Part shown: in pieces, positions 55,338-63,723 of the stretch
Position numbering within the stretch: the first letter of the stretch is position 1
How the letters are laid out: each line of letters begins with the position of its first letter
NCBI RefSeq assembly: GCF_001475545.1
Contig: NZ_LDQC01000026.1
Location: 52,365 to 116,364, forward strand
DNA from: Curtobacterium luteum
GTDB lineage: Bacteria; Actinomycetota; Actinomycetes; Actinomycetales; Microbacteriaceae
Length of the DNA: 64,000 bases
Direction: 5' to 3'
The notes under the pieces: generated by a model
Database searches by the model: none
The model's input: only the letters and a program-made list of their open reading frames with translations
Told to the model about the DNA's origin: nothing
Made by a program: the position numbers and the translations under genes

Positions 55338-56138
55338 CTAGATCGTGGCGACCGAGCCGGAGTCGACCCGGTAGTTCGCGCCGTTGACGAAGCTCGCGAG
55401 GTCCGAGCAGAGGAACGCGACGACGTTCGCGACCTCCTCCGGTTCCCCGCGGCGTCCGAGTTCCATGTACGGGCGTTCCCCGTCGAGGAACGACGAGACG
55501 GCCTCGTCGAAGGAGGTCCCGAGCTCCTTCGACCGCTTGTCCATCATCGCGTCGGTCATCGGCGTGTGGATGAAGGCCGGGCTGACGCAGTTCACGAGGA
55601 GGCCCTCGGACGCGTAGCTGCGCGAGAGTCCCTTCGCGAACGAGAGGACGCCGGCCTTCGCGGCGCAGTACGGCAGCTCGTCATCGTACGGCTGCGAGGC
55701 GTCCTCGGACACCAGGTAGACGATGCGACCCCAGCCGCCGTTCCGCAGGTCGGAGATGAACTCGCGCGTGATCCGGACCGGCCCCATGAGGTCGATGTCG
55801 ATCGTGTCGAGCCAGCCCTGCTCGTCGATCTCGTGGAACAGTCCCTGCGCGCCGGTGACGCCCGAGGACTGCACGAGGATGTCGATCTCGCCCACGGCCG
55901 CACGCACCCGGTCGTGCAGGGCAGCGAGGCTTTCGGCCTTCGTCACGTCCGCGGCGAAGGCGAACAGCTTGCCGTGCGGCGCCTCGAGCTGGTCGGCGCT
56001 GGTGTCCAGTCGGCCCTGGTCGAGGTCGGTGACCACGACCGTCGCGCCCTCGGCGAGGAGGATCCGCGCCGTGTTCCAGCCGATCCCCGAGTCCCCGCCG
56101 AAGACGAGCGCGGTCTTGCCCCGGATGCCGAGGTCCAC
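55338..56138 (-). CDS. SDR family oxidoreductase in the dps operon
   Basis: 266 residues with GGDSGIG and the catalytic Y-C-A-A-K in LPYCAAKAG, plus Ser in YLVSED. GTG 56138 is the start. It lies between dps (16 bases upstream) and the flavin reductase. Substrate unknown. Confidence 0.84.
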   Translation of the reverse strand: MDLGIRGKTALVFGGDSGIGWNTARILLAEGATVVVTDLDQGRLDTSADQLEAPHGKLFAFAADVTKAESLAALHDRVRAAVGEIDILVQSSGVTGAQGLFHEIDEQGWLDTIDIDLMGPVRITREFISDLRNGGWGRIVYLVSEDASQPYDDELPYCAAKAGVLSFAKGLSRSYASEGLLVNCVSPAFIHTPMTDAMMDKRSKELGTSFDEAVSSFLDGERPYMELGRRGEPEEVANVVAFLCSDLASFVNGANYRVDSGSVATI

Positions 56139-56153
56139 GTGGCCCCCGGCGTC

Positions 56154-56660
56154 CTAGGAGTGCGCCGAGGCGTCGGCGACCGCGGGCGTCGTCGCGGAGG
56201 CGAGCGGCGTGCTCGGCGCGCGGTTCTCCGCGGAGACCATCCAGGCGAGCTGCTCGAGGCGCTCGATGAAGCCGTGGAGCAGGTCCGCGGTGGTCGGGTC
56301 CTCCTCGTCGACCTCGTCGTGCACGTCGCGCATGGTGCCGGTGGCCTGGTAGAGGCGCAGGGTGATCTGGTCGATCGCGTCGTGCGTCGTGATCTCGCCG
56401 TCCGGGAACTGGTCGAGGTGGCTCGTGGCGGCGACCGTCGAGGACCGGCCGTCCGGCACGGCGTAGAGCGCGCGCATGCGCTCGGCGGTGTCGTCCGCGA
56501 ACTCGCGTGCGGCGTCGACGATCTCGTCGAGCTGCAGGTGGAGGTCACGGAAGTTCGTGCCCAGGATGTTCCAGTGGGCCTGCTTGCCCTGCACGTGCAG
56601 GTCGATGAGGTCCACGAGGACCGCCTGGAGGTTCTTGGCGAGCTTGTCCGATGCGTGCAT
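56154..56660 (-). CDS. dps: Dps/ferritin-like DNA protection protein
   Basis: 168 residues. The four-helix Dps core HWNILGTNFRDLHLQLDEIVDAAREFADDTAERMRAL (given by its HWNILG...DLHLQLDE motif) provides the inter-subunit ferroxidase ligands (His, Asp, Glu). The dodecamer stores iron with H2O2 and coats DNA in stress. AAGGAG precedes the ATG. First gene of a three-gene operon with the SDR and reductase. Confidence 0.88.
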   Translation of the reverse strand: MHASDKLAKNLQAVLVDLIDLHVQGKQAHWNILGTNFRDLHLQLDEIVDAAREFADDTAERMRALYAVPDGRSSTVAATSHLDQFPDGEITTHDAIDQITLRLYQATGTMRDVHDEVDEEDPTTADLLHGFIERLEQLAWMVSAENRAPSTPLASATTPAVADASAHS

Positions 56661-56764
56661 GATCGGCTCCTTCCACGTCGGTGACCACTCCGGTCTACGC
56701 GGGGTCGCCTCAGTGCTCCCTGGCCGTCCGTCCCCCGGCTCGTCAGCGGGCGTCCGGAGACGCG

Positions 56765-57277
56765 TCAGTGCGCTGCGACGGGGTCGACCTGGTCGACTGC
56801 GCTGCGCATGTCCTCCAGGAACCGTGCGACGACCCTGGCATCGTCCACGGGCAGCCCCTCGGCGATCGCGATCATGCGCCGGTGCATCACGCCGAGGGTC
56901 GCGCGGACCTCTTCGTCGGTCTCGGTGGTCGGCACGATGACGAGGGCCCGGCGGTCGGTCGGGTGCGGCTCGCGACGGACGTGGTTCGACTTGACGAGAC
57001 GGTCGATGAGGATCGTCGTGGAGGCCGACGAGATCTTGAGGTAGGCAGCGAGGTCCTTCGGGCTCACCTGGCGTCCGGCGCGCTGCGCCTGCAGCAGGAA
57101 CCGGACCGCCAGGAGGTCGGTCTCGCCCATGCCCATCGAGTCGCGGGTGCGCCGACGCATCGCGGTCTCGGCGGAACGGTAGCGACGCAGGGCGTTGAGG
57201 ACGGCGACGCCCCGTTGCGTCGCGTCGTCGTCGGGGAACCAGTACCCGGACGCCTCGGTGATCTCCTGCGTGGACAT
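56765..57277 (-). CDS. MarR family regulator, likely of the dps/oxidative set
   Basis: 170 residues. HTH LKISSASTTILIDRLVKSNHVRREPHPTDRRA is the MarR winged helix. ATG 57277 is chosen over longer frames. An operator-like palindrome lies 27 bases upstream. It sits between the dps operon and the FMN reductase gene, all on the same strand. Confidence 0.85.
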   Translation of the reverse strand: MSTQEITEASGYWFPDDDATQRGVAVLNALRRYRSAETAMRRRTRDSMGMGETDLLAVRFLLQAQRAGRQVSPKDLAAYLKISSASTTILIDRLVKSNHVRREPHPTDRRALVIVPTTETDEEVRATLGVMHRRMIAIAEGLPVDDARVVARFLEDMRSAVDQVDPVAAH

Positions 57278-57303
57278 GCGGGACAGCGTAACCCGTCTCC
57301 TTA

Positions 57304-57316
57304 CTAGATCGTCTAG
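57304..57316. promoter_or_regulatory. MarR-type operator
   Basis: CTAGATCGTCTAG: perfect arms CTAGA/TCTAG around TCG, centred ~33 bases upstream of the MarR ATG. The flanks TTA...CGA extend partial symmetry. Typical of MarR autoregulation. Confidence 0.7.
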
Positions 57317-57365
57317 CGAGTGCGCGGGTGGGGGACAGGTGCATGCGTCCGCATGCTGTGCAGGA

Positions 57366-57413
57366 GACGGACGGGAGGCGCGGTGCGAGCTGGCACCGCG
57401 CCTCCCGTCCGTC
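57366..57413. terminator. Long conserved-family hairpin after the FMN reductase gene
   Basis: Twenty-one-base perfect arms (57366-57386 and 57393-57413) with a GAGCTG loop, 43 bases past the FMN reductase stop. Strongest member of the GGGAGGCGCGG family. Confidence 0.7.
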
Positions 57414-57455
57414 CTGTCGTCGCGTCGCTGACGCGTGCGGCGGGCCCCGACCCGA

Positions 57456-58013
57456 CTACGCGGCGACCGGCTCCGACGCGGCGTCGTCGAGCGCGCGCAG
57501 CGCGCCCTGGACGAGCGAGACGACCTCGTCGTCCTCGCGCGGGTGGGTCTCGGCGAACCGGACGACCGACTGCGGGATCGCGACCTTGACGTCCTCGAGG
57601 ACCTTCGCGCCGGCGATCCCGGCGACCTTGCGGGCATCGTCGTGCGCCCAGACGCCGCCGAACTGCCCGAACGCCGAACCGATCACGGCGAGCGGCTTGC
57701 CGGAGATCGGCGAAGCCCCGAACGGACGCGAGGCCCAGTCGAGCGCGTTCTTCAGCACGGCCGGGATCGTGCCGTTGTACTCGGGCGTGACGAGGAGCAC
57801 ACCGTCCGCGGCGGCGAGGGCCTCGCGGAACGCGACGGCGGAGGTGGGCGGGGTGTCCCCGTCGATGTCCTCGTTGTAGAAGGGCAGATCGGTGATCGCG
57901 TCGTACGTGGTGAGCTCGATGCCCTCGGGAGCGTGCTGCTCCGCGGCCTCGGCGAGCTTGCGGTTGATGGAGCCGGCGCGGAGGCTGCCGACCAGGACCA
58001 GGACGTTCGTCAT
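57456..58013 (-). CDS. NADPH-dependent FMN reductase
   Basis: 185 residues: VLVLVGSLRAGSINRKLAEA (FMN-phosphate loop), TPEYNGTIPAVLKNALDWASR and SAFGQFGGVWAHDDARK. It is a flavodoxin-like NAD(P)H:FMN/quinone reductase. Start MTNVLV at 58013 after CAAGGGAACG; upstream 15 codons are not needed. Divergent from the GH13 gene. Confidence 0.86.
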   Translation of the reverse strand: MTNVLVLVGSLRAGSINRKLAEAAEQHAPEGIELTTYDAITDLPFYNEDIDGDTPPTSAVAFREALAAADGVLLVTPEYNGTIPAVLKNALDWASRPFGASPISGKPLAVIGSAFGQFGGVWAHDDARKVAGIAGAKVLEDVKVAIPQSVVRFAETHPREDDEVVSLVQGALRALDDAASEPVAA

Positions 58014-58114
58014 CAGCGTTCCCTTGTTCGTTGACGGAAAGGTGTCACGTACAACCAATCACCGTATCGACGCAGCCATTCCCGTGCGCAGCCCGCGTCG
58101 GTATCGTCGGCCGC

Positions 58115-59776
58115 GTGAGCACCCCGAGGACGCCCGCCAGCACGCCCCGCACCCCCGACGCCGACTGGTGGCGTGACGCCGTCGTCTACCAGGTCTACCC
58201 GCGGAGCTTCGCGGACGCCGACGGCGACGGGCTCGGCGACGTCGAGGGGATCACCTCCCGCGTGCCGTACCTGGCGTCCCTCGGCGTGGACGCGGTGTGG
58301 CTCTCACCCTTCTTCCCGTCACCGCTCGCCGACGGGGGCTACGACGTGGCCGACTACCGTGCGGTCGACCCGCGACTCGGCACACTCGACGACTTCGACG
58401 CGTTCCTCCACGCCGCGCACGAGCACGACCTCCGCGTCATCGTCGACATCGTGCCGAACCACACCTCTTCAGCGCACCCGTGGTTCGAGGCAGCACTCGC
58501 GGCGGCGCCCGGTTCCCCGGAACGAGCCCGGTACGTGTTCCGCGACGGCGCGGGCGCGTCCGGCGAGCTCCCGCCGAGCGACTGGGTGTCGAACTTCGGC
58601 GGCAGCGCCTGGACGCGCGTGCCGGACGGGCAGTGGTACCTGCACCTGTTCGCCCCGGAGCAGCCGGACCTCGACTGGTCGAACCCCGAGGTGCGGTCCG
58701 ATTTCGAGGAGACGCTGCGGTTCTGGTCGGACCGTGGGGTCGACGGGTTCCGCGTCGACGTCGCCCACGGCCTCGCGAAGGACCTCTCGACGCCCTACCG
58801 CCCGTCGAACGAGCACGCGTTGCCGCTCGACGGCTCCGACCCGCTGTACGACCGCGACGAGGTGCACGAGATCTTCGAGGGGTGGCGCCGCGTGCTCGAC
58901 GAGTACGACCCGCCACGGGCCGCCGTCGCCGAGGCGTGGGCCCCGGCCCCGCGTCGCGTGCTCTACGCCCGGCCGACGGAGCTCGGGCAGGCGTTCAACT
59001 TCGACCTCCTCGAGGCCCCGTTCGACGCCGAGGTGTTCCGGACGATCATCTCGCGGAACACCGCGGCGGCGGATGAGTCCGGTGCGTCCTCGACCTGGGT
59101 GCTCTCGAACCACGACGTCGTCCGGCACGCCACCCGGTACGGCCTGCCCGAGGGGACCGACACCGACGCCTGGCTCATGACCGACGGCACGGAGCCAGCG
59201 CTCGACCGGGAGCGCGGACTCCGGCGGGCTCGGGCCGCGACGCTGCTCCTGCTCGCCCTGCCCGGTTCGACGTACGTCTACCAGGGCGAGGAGCTCGGAC
59301 TGCACGAGGCGCCCGCGATCCCGCACGACGAACTCCAGGACCCGAAGTGGGACCGGACCGGGCACACCGTGAAGGGCCGCGACGGCTGCCGGGTCCCGAT
59401 CCCGTGGACCCCGTCGGGCCCGTCGTTCGGCTTCGGTCCCGTGGCGCCCCACCTGCCGCAGCCCGAGGACTTCGGGGCGAGTTCGGTGGAGGCGGAGGAC
59501 GGCGACCCCGGGTCGACGCTGACCCTGTACCGGGCGGCGCTCGCGGCGCGTGCCCGACTGCAGCGCGGCGAGGAGCTGACGTGGGTCGACGCGGAGACTG
59601 CTCCTGCGTCCGCGTCCGTCGTCGCGTTCGACCGGCACGACGGGTGGCGGTGCGTCATGAACTTCGGGACCGGACCCGTTCCGCTGCCCGCGGGTCGGGT
59701 CCTGCTCGCCTCCGGACCCCTGGGCGACGGGGAGCTGCCCGGCGAGACGACCGTCTGGGTCGCGCCGGTCGGTTGA
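58115..59776 (+). CDS. GH13 alpha-glucosidase (oligo-1,6-glucosidase type)
   Basis: 553 residues. The (beta/alpha)8 motifs are complete: VVYQVYPRSFADADGDG, IVDIVPNHTS, GVDGFRVDVAHG (nucleophile Asp), AVAEAWAP (acid Glu) and VLSNHDVVRH (transition-state Asp). GTG 58115 is the start; upstream residues are artefactual. It splits alpha-1,4 or 1,6-linked glucosides in the cytoplasm, complementing the debranching and GH15 enzymes. Confidence 0.87.
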   Translation: MSTPRTPASTPRTPDADWWRDAVVYQVYPRSFADADGDGLGDVEGITSRVPYLASLGVDAVWLSPFFPSPLADGGYDVADYRAVDPRLGTLDDFDAFLHAAHEHDLRVIVDIVPNHTSSAHPWFEAALAAAPGSPERARYVFRDGAGASGELPPSDWVSNFGGSAWTRVPDGQWYLHLFAPEQPDLDWSNPEVRSDFEETLRFWSDRGVDGFRVDVAHGLAKDLSTPYRPSNEHALPLDGSDPLYDRDEVHEIFEGWRRVLDEYDPPRAAVAEAWAPAPRRVLYARPTELGQAFNFDLLEAPFDAEVFRTIISRNTAAADESGASSTWVLSNHDVVRHATRYGLPEGTDTDAWLMTDGTEPALDRERGLRRARAATLLLLALPGSTYVYQGEELGLHEAPAIPHDELQDPKWDRTGHTVKGRDGCRVPIPWTPSGPSFGFGPVAPHLPQPEDFGASSVEAEDGDPGSTLTLYRAALAARARLQRGEELTWVDAETAPASASVVAFDRHDGWRCVMNFGTGPVPLPAGRVLLASGPLGDGELPGETTVWVAPVG

Positions 59777-59799
59777 CCGCCGGTCGTGTGCGTGCGTCG

Positions 59800-59880
59800 G
59801 GTTCCTGCGGTCGTGCACGTCGCGGTTCCTGCGGTCGTGCGCGTCGCGGTTCCTGCGGTCGTGCGCGTCGCGGTTCCTGC
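59800..59880. repeat. 24-base tandem repeat, 3.4 copies
   Basis: Units at 59800-59823, 59824-59847 and 59848-59871 (first differing by one base) plus a 9-base partial unit. It lies 23 bases after the GH13 stop and ~80 bases upstream of the surface-protein ATG. Its length is a multiple of three but no gene covers it. Confidence 0.85.
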
Positions 59881-59962
59881 ACAGGTACTGCGCTGACCGC
59901 GTCCGTCCACCGGACGTGCGACCAGCCGTCGCGAGCGGCGTCCCGCTGGCGACGATCGGGGC

Positions 59963-61942
59963 ATGACAGAACCCAGTACCACCAGATCCCGGATCCTCCG
60001 GCGGCTGGCGGGCGCGGCGAGTGTGTGCACCGCGCTCGCCGTGCTCGCCGCGCCCGCCCTGACCGCGTCGTCGTCGACCGCGGTCGAGCTCGGCTTCCCG
60101 TACGTCCACGACTTCACCTCACCCGCCGGCGGCGAGCTCCACGGCGACGCGGCGATCACCGGGGGGCGACTCCGGCTGACCGAGGACGTCCAGCGACAGG
60201 CGGGGGCGTGGTCGACGAACGACACCTTCCGCTCCGACACCGGACTCGAGATCGAGTTCACGTACACGATGTACACCGACGAGGACGACGTCGGCGCCGA
60301 CGGCCTGCTGCTCTTCCTCGCTGACGGCAGCGCTCCCCAGGGCGTCGGGTCGTTCGGCGCTGGACTCGGCTACACCTGTCGCGTCGAGGCGACGGAGGGT
60401 GGGAGCACCACCCGCCCGTGCGACCTCCCGGGTGTCCCCGGTGGCTTCGCTGCCGTGGCGCTCGACCACTACGGCAACTTCTCCGCACCCATCGGCGGAT
60501 CCGGTCCCGGCGCACGACCGCAGCACGTGGTGGTCCGCGGCTCCGGGAACGGCACCACGGGCTACCGGCACATCGCCGGCGCATCGGCCCCGGGTGGCGT
60601 GCTCGCCGACGGGGACGACCCGCGGCGCGTCCGGATCACGCTCCTCCCGGGCGACGAAGGAGAACTCACCATGACGGTGCGACTGCAGGACGGTGCAGCC
60701 ATGCGGACCGTGCTCGCCGACGTCCCGCTGCACGGTGGCGGACAGGCGCCGCTGCCACCGACCCTGCGACTGGGCTTCTCGGCAGCGACCGGCAGCCACG
60801 TGAACGTGCACGAGGTCGAGGAGTTCCGGGTCTGGAAGCCGGCGGACCTCGCCGTGGAGCAGGACCTCCCCGCTCGGCTCGCCCCCGGAGCACGGGTCGA
60901 GTACACCGCGACCGCGCGGAACGTGGGCGTGAACGCGAGCGCGCCGAGCGCCTTCGCGGTGGACGTCCCGGACGGGCTGCAGGACGTCGCCTGGCGGTGC
61001 GCCGGGCTCGACGGCGCCGCGTGCGCGACGGCGTCCGGCACCGGCGACGTCACCACCGACCTCGACCTGCCCCGCGGCTCCGCCGCCGCGGTCACGATCA
61101 ACGCGACGGTCGCGGCGCAGGCGACGGGGACACTCGAGAGCACGGCGACGGTGGCCGCCGCACCTTCGGTGTCGGACGTCGACGAGTCCGACAACACCTC
61201 GCGGGCGACGGCGACCGTGGACGACGCTGCTCCGGTCGCGGATGTCGAGACCGACAAGCGCGTGACCCCCGCCCAGGGCGTCGAGCCCGGTGACGAAGTC
61301 GAGTACACCGTGACCGCCCGCAACCGAGGCCCGGCCGTCGCCGCGGACGTCGGAGCCGTGGACGTGCTCCCCGGGCCGCTCCGCTTCGTCGGGTCGCCGG
61401 ACGACTGCACCGCCGAGGGACAGACCGTCACGTGCCACTCCGGACGGTCACTCGCGGCGGGCGACGCCACGGCCTTCCGCATCCGTGCCGAGCTCGACCC
61501 GGACTACCGCGGCGACGGCTCGGACATCCCGAACGTGGCGACGGCCACGTCACCGACCGACCCGGATGGTGGCGACGAGTCTGACGAGGTGGTGATCGGC
61601 GTCGTCGGTCCGACCGGACCGGAGCCGTCGGTGTCGTCGCGGCCGTCCGGCTCTCCGGAGCCCACCGGTACACCGACCGACGGCGACGGCGGCCGACCCG
61701 ACGCCGACCGGCGACCCGCAGCGACGGCGGACGCAGTCGGGAGCCGCCCCGGCGGACCGGGTGCGCTCGCGTACACGGGCGCTGCGGACCTCGCACCGGT
61801 CGCAGCGCTCGCCGGGGTCGTACTCACCGCCGGCGGTGCGTGCTGGTGGCTCGCGCGTCGTCGACGCCGCCCCGTGACCGCACCCACCGGCCGGGTCCGG
61901 ACGCCGGGGGCCGGAGCCCGGTCCGAGGCTGACCGGGTCTGA
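59963..61942 (+). CDS. Cell-wall-anchored lectin-like/DUF11 surface protein (LAYTG)
   Basis: 659 residues. A signal peptide (~1-36) is followed by an L-type-lectin-like jelly-roll (~45-290: FTYTMYTDEDDVGADGLLLF, VALDHYGNFSAP, LRLGFSAATG), then two DUF11/Ig-like repeats (~300-420 and 430-545) and a Pro/Ser/Thr/Gly stalk. The end is a sortase signal: LAYTG at 602-606, a hydrophobic helix, then an Arg-rich tail; LAxTG is used by class E sortases in high-GC Gram-positives. It is probably a carbohydrate-binding adhesin displayed on the wall. No sortase lies nearby. Confidence 0.83.
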   Translation: MTEPSTTRSRILRRLAGAASVCTALAVLAAPALTASSSTAVELGFPYVHDFTSPAGGELHGDAAITGGRLRLTEDVQRQAGAWSTNDTFRSDTGLEIEFTYTMYTDEDDVGADGLLLFLADGSAPQGVGSFGAGLGYTCRVEATEGGSTTRPCDLPGVPGGFAAVALDHYGNFSAPIGGSGPGARPQHVVVRGSGNGTTGYRHIAGASAPGGVLADGDDPRRVRITLLPGDEGELTMTVRLQDGAAMRTVLADVPLHGGGQAPLPPTLRLGFSAATGSHVNVHEVEEFRVWKPADLAVEQDLPARLAPGARVEYTATARNVGVNASAPSAFAVDVPDGLQDVAWRCAGLDGAACATASGTGDVTTDLDLPRGSAAAVTINATVAAQATGTLESTATVAAAPSVSDVDESDNTSRATATVDDAAPVADVETDKRVTPAQGVEPGDEVEYTVTARNRGPAVAADVGAVDVLPGPLRFVGSPDDCTAEGQTVTCHSGRSLAAGDATAFRIRAELDPDYRGDGSDIPNVATATSPTDPDGGDESDEVVIGVVGPTGPEPSVSSRPSGSPEPTGTPTDGDGGRPDADRRPAATADAVGSRPGGPGALAYTGAADLAPVAALAGVVLTAGGACWWLARRRRRPVTAPTGRVRTPGAGARSEADRV

Positions 61943-62066
61943 TCGCGGGCACCGGACGCCCGACCGGGTTTCGAGCATCCTCAGCGCGGACGCCCGGCCC
62001 CGGTCGGGCGTCCACCGCGCCGGCGGTAGGATCGACCGTACGATCCGCACGCCTGAAAGAGGTCCC

Positions 62067-62723
62067 GTGTCCGACTCCGTGGACGACGTCTCCGCCGTGG
62101 ACGACGCCACCCGTCGCGCACGGTACTGGCCGGTCCCGGTCCTCCGGGCCGTCCCCGCTGCGGTCGTCGCGCTCGTGATCACGTTCTCCTCGAACCACGC
62201 GGCCGGGTACGGTCTGCTGCTGTTCGGCGGGTACGCGGTGGTGGAGGGCATCGTCCTGGCAGCCGGTTCGCGCCGGCTCGACGGCGACGCACGCGCTCGT
62301 CGGTCGACGCTCGTCCAGGCGGTCATCGCCGTCCTGTGCGGGATCGCCGCACTCGCCCTGAACGGCGGTGGGCTCCCCGCGTTCATCACGATCGTGGTGG
62401 CGTTCGCGGTCCTCACCGGCGCGCTGGAGCTCACCCAGGGGCTCCGTGCACGCGGCGGCTCCCCGTTCGCCCGCGACTGGGCGACCGTCGGTGTCCTCAC
62501 CCTCCTGCTCGCCGTCGCCTTCCTCGTGACCCCGCCCGACTACTCGAAGCAGCTCGGCGGCATCGACGACGCGCAGGGCACCCTCGACGCGCCGATCATC
62601 CTGGTCGGCCTGCTCGGCGCCTACCTGGCCGTCGCGGCGGTCTTCCACGTGATCGCCGGACTCTCGCACAAGTGGGGCACGGCCGCTCCGGCAGCCGCCC
62701 CGGACGGAGCACCTCACGCATGA
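62067..62723 (+). CDS. Membrane protein, DUF308-like
   Basis: 218 residues with six hydrophobic segments and a polar N-terminus. The pattern LFGGYAVVEGIVLAAGSRR and LTGALELTQGLRAR resembles DUF308 (HdeD-like) proteins, with pairs of helices each containing Gly-x-x-x-E. It overlaps the next gene by four bases (ATGA). GTG start after AAAGAGG. Function unknown. Confidence 0.72.
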   Translation: MSDSVDDVSAVDDATRRARYWPVPVLRAVPAAVVALVITFSSNHAAGYGLLLFGGYAVVEGIVLAAGSRRLDGDARARRSTLVQAVIAVLCGIAALALNGGGLPAFITIVVAFAVLTGALELTQGLRARGGSPFARDWATVGVLTLLLAVAFLVTPPDYSKQLGGIDDAQGTLDAPIILVGLLGAYLAVAAVFHVIAGLSHKWGTAAPAAAPDGAPHA

Positions 62724-62983
62724 CCACCCCCAGTCGCCGCGACCGTCTGCGTCCGGCCGAACTCCTCGGCATCTCGGCGATCATCGCCGTGTTCGTCGCG
62801 GTGGTGGTCCTCATCTCCACCCGCGAGCCCCAGCTGGCCGTCATCTTCCTCGGTGTCGCGTTCATCGTGGTGGTCGTGGTGCTCGCGATGCTCCAACTGG
62901 CCTCCACCAGCGACCAGGACGACAACGACATGCTCGGCGGGCACAAGACCCCGGGCGAGAACGACGACGACTCCTTCCACTAG
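62720..62983 (+). CDS. Small two-helix membrane protein (87 residues)
   Basis: Polar start RRDRLRPAELLG, two helices (~16-34 and 41-62) and an acidic tail HKTPGENDDDSFH. Translationally coupled to the previous membrane gene. Not recognised. Confidence 0.7.
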   Translation: MTTPSRRDRLRPAELLGISAIIAVFVAVVVLISTREPQLAVIFLGVAFIVVVVVLAMLQLASTSDQDDNDMLGGHKTPGENDDDSFH

Positions 62984-63028
62984 CCGGCTGCCGTCGGTCC
63001 TGAGCGACCTGCCGCCACTGCGCCTCGG

Positions 63029-63078
63029 CCACTGACGACCGCGCCCTGATCCGCCACTGACGACCGCGCCCCGATCCG
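63029..63078. repeat. Direct repeat of 25 bases
   Basis: Two adjacent copies (63029-63053 and 63054-63078) differing at one base, between the small membrane gene and the sigma factor gene. Confidence 0.8.
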
Positions 63079-63177
63079 GTCCGCGACCCGCCCCTGACAC
63101 GCCCGGGATCACGATTCCACCACGGTCCTGTCACGATCGCGGGTCCTGCCGACACTCCTGGTCGAAGGAGGTGGGAT

Positions 63178-63723
63178 GTGGACGTGGTGACGGGCGCGGA
63201 GACGGACGAGCAACTCGTCCGGGCGATCGGGCAGGGTGACCAGCAAGCGCTGGCGCGTGCGTTCGACCGGTACGCGGCCACCCTCACCCGGTACGCGTGG
63301 GCCGTCGTGGCGAGCCGGCCCGATGTCGAGGAGGCCGTGCAGGACACCTTCCTGACGCTCTGGCAGCGCGCCGAGACGCTGGAGCTCCCGGCGGACACCG
63401 TGCTGCCGTGGTTGCTGGTCGTCTGTCGGAACCACGCGCTGAACGTCGGTCGGAAGCAGGCGCGACGCCGTGCGGCCGAACTCCCCGAGGAACTCCCGGC
63501 CCCCGACGACCACGCGGAGGCAGCCGAGCGTCTGCGGTGGGTCCGTGACGAGATCGCGGCCCTGCCCGAGACCGACCGATGGATCTGCGAGCTGTGCCTC
63601 CTGGAGGGACACAGCTACGCCGAGGCGGCACGGATGCTCGGCCTGAGCGTCGGCGCGGTCACCCAGCGGGTCTCACGGTCCCGCGCACGACTGAGGAAGG
63701 CGGTGATGCACGATGAACACTGA
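63178..63723 (+). CDS. ECF-type RNA polymerase sigma factor
   Basis: 181 residues. Region 2 is at ~15-85 (DQQALARAFDRYAATLTRYAW, DVEEAVQDTFLTLW) and region 4 at ~125-175 (LPETDRWICELCLLEGHSYAEAARMLGLSVGAVTQRVSRSRARLRK). GTG 63178 lies 7 bases after AAGGAGG, which fixes the start. It overlaps an associated membrane protein by 11 bases. The anti-sigma may be the downstream gene. Target promoters cannot be read here. Confidence 0.88.
   Translation: MDVVTGAETDEQLVRAIGQGDQQALARAFDRYAATLTRYAWAVVASRPDVEEAVQDTFLTLWQRAETLELPADTVLPWLLVVCRNHALNVGRKQARRRAAELPEELPAPDDHAEAAERLRWVRDEIAALPETDRWICELCLLEGHSYAEAARMLGLSVGAVTQRVSRSRARLRKAVMHDEH

Noticed and set aside
59800..59880. Possible CRISPR array
   Set aside because: Units are directly adjacent 24-mers without spacers and no cas genes are present.
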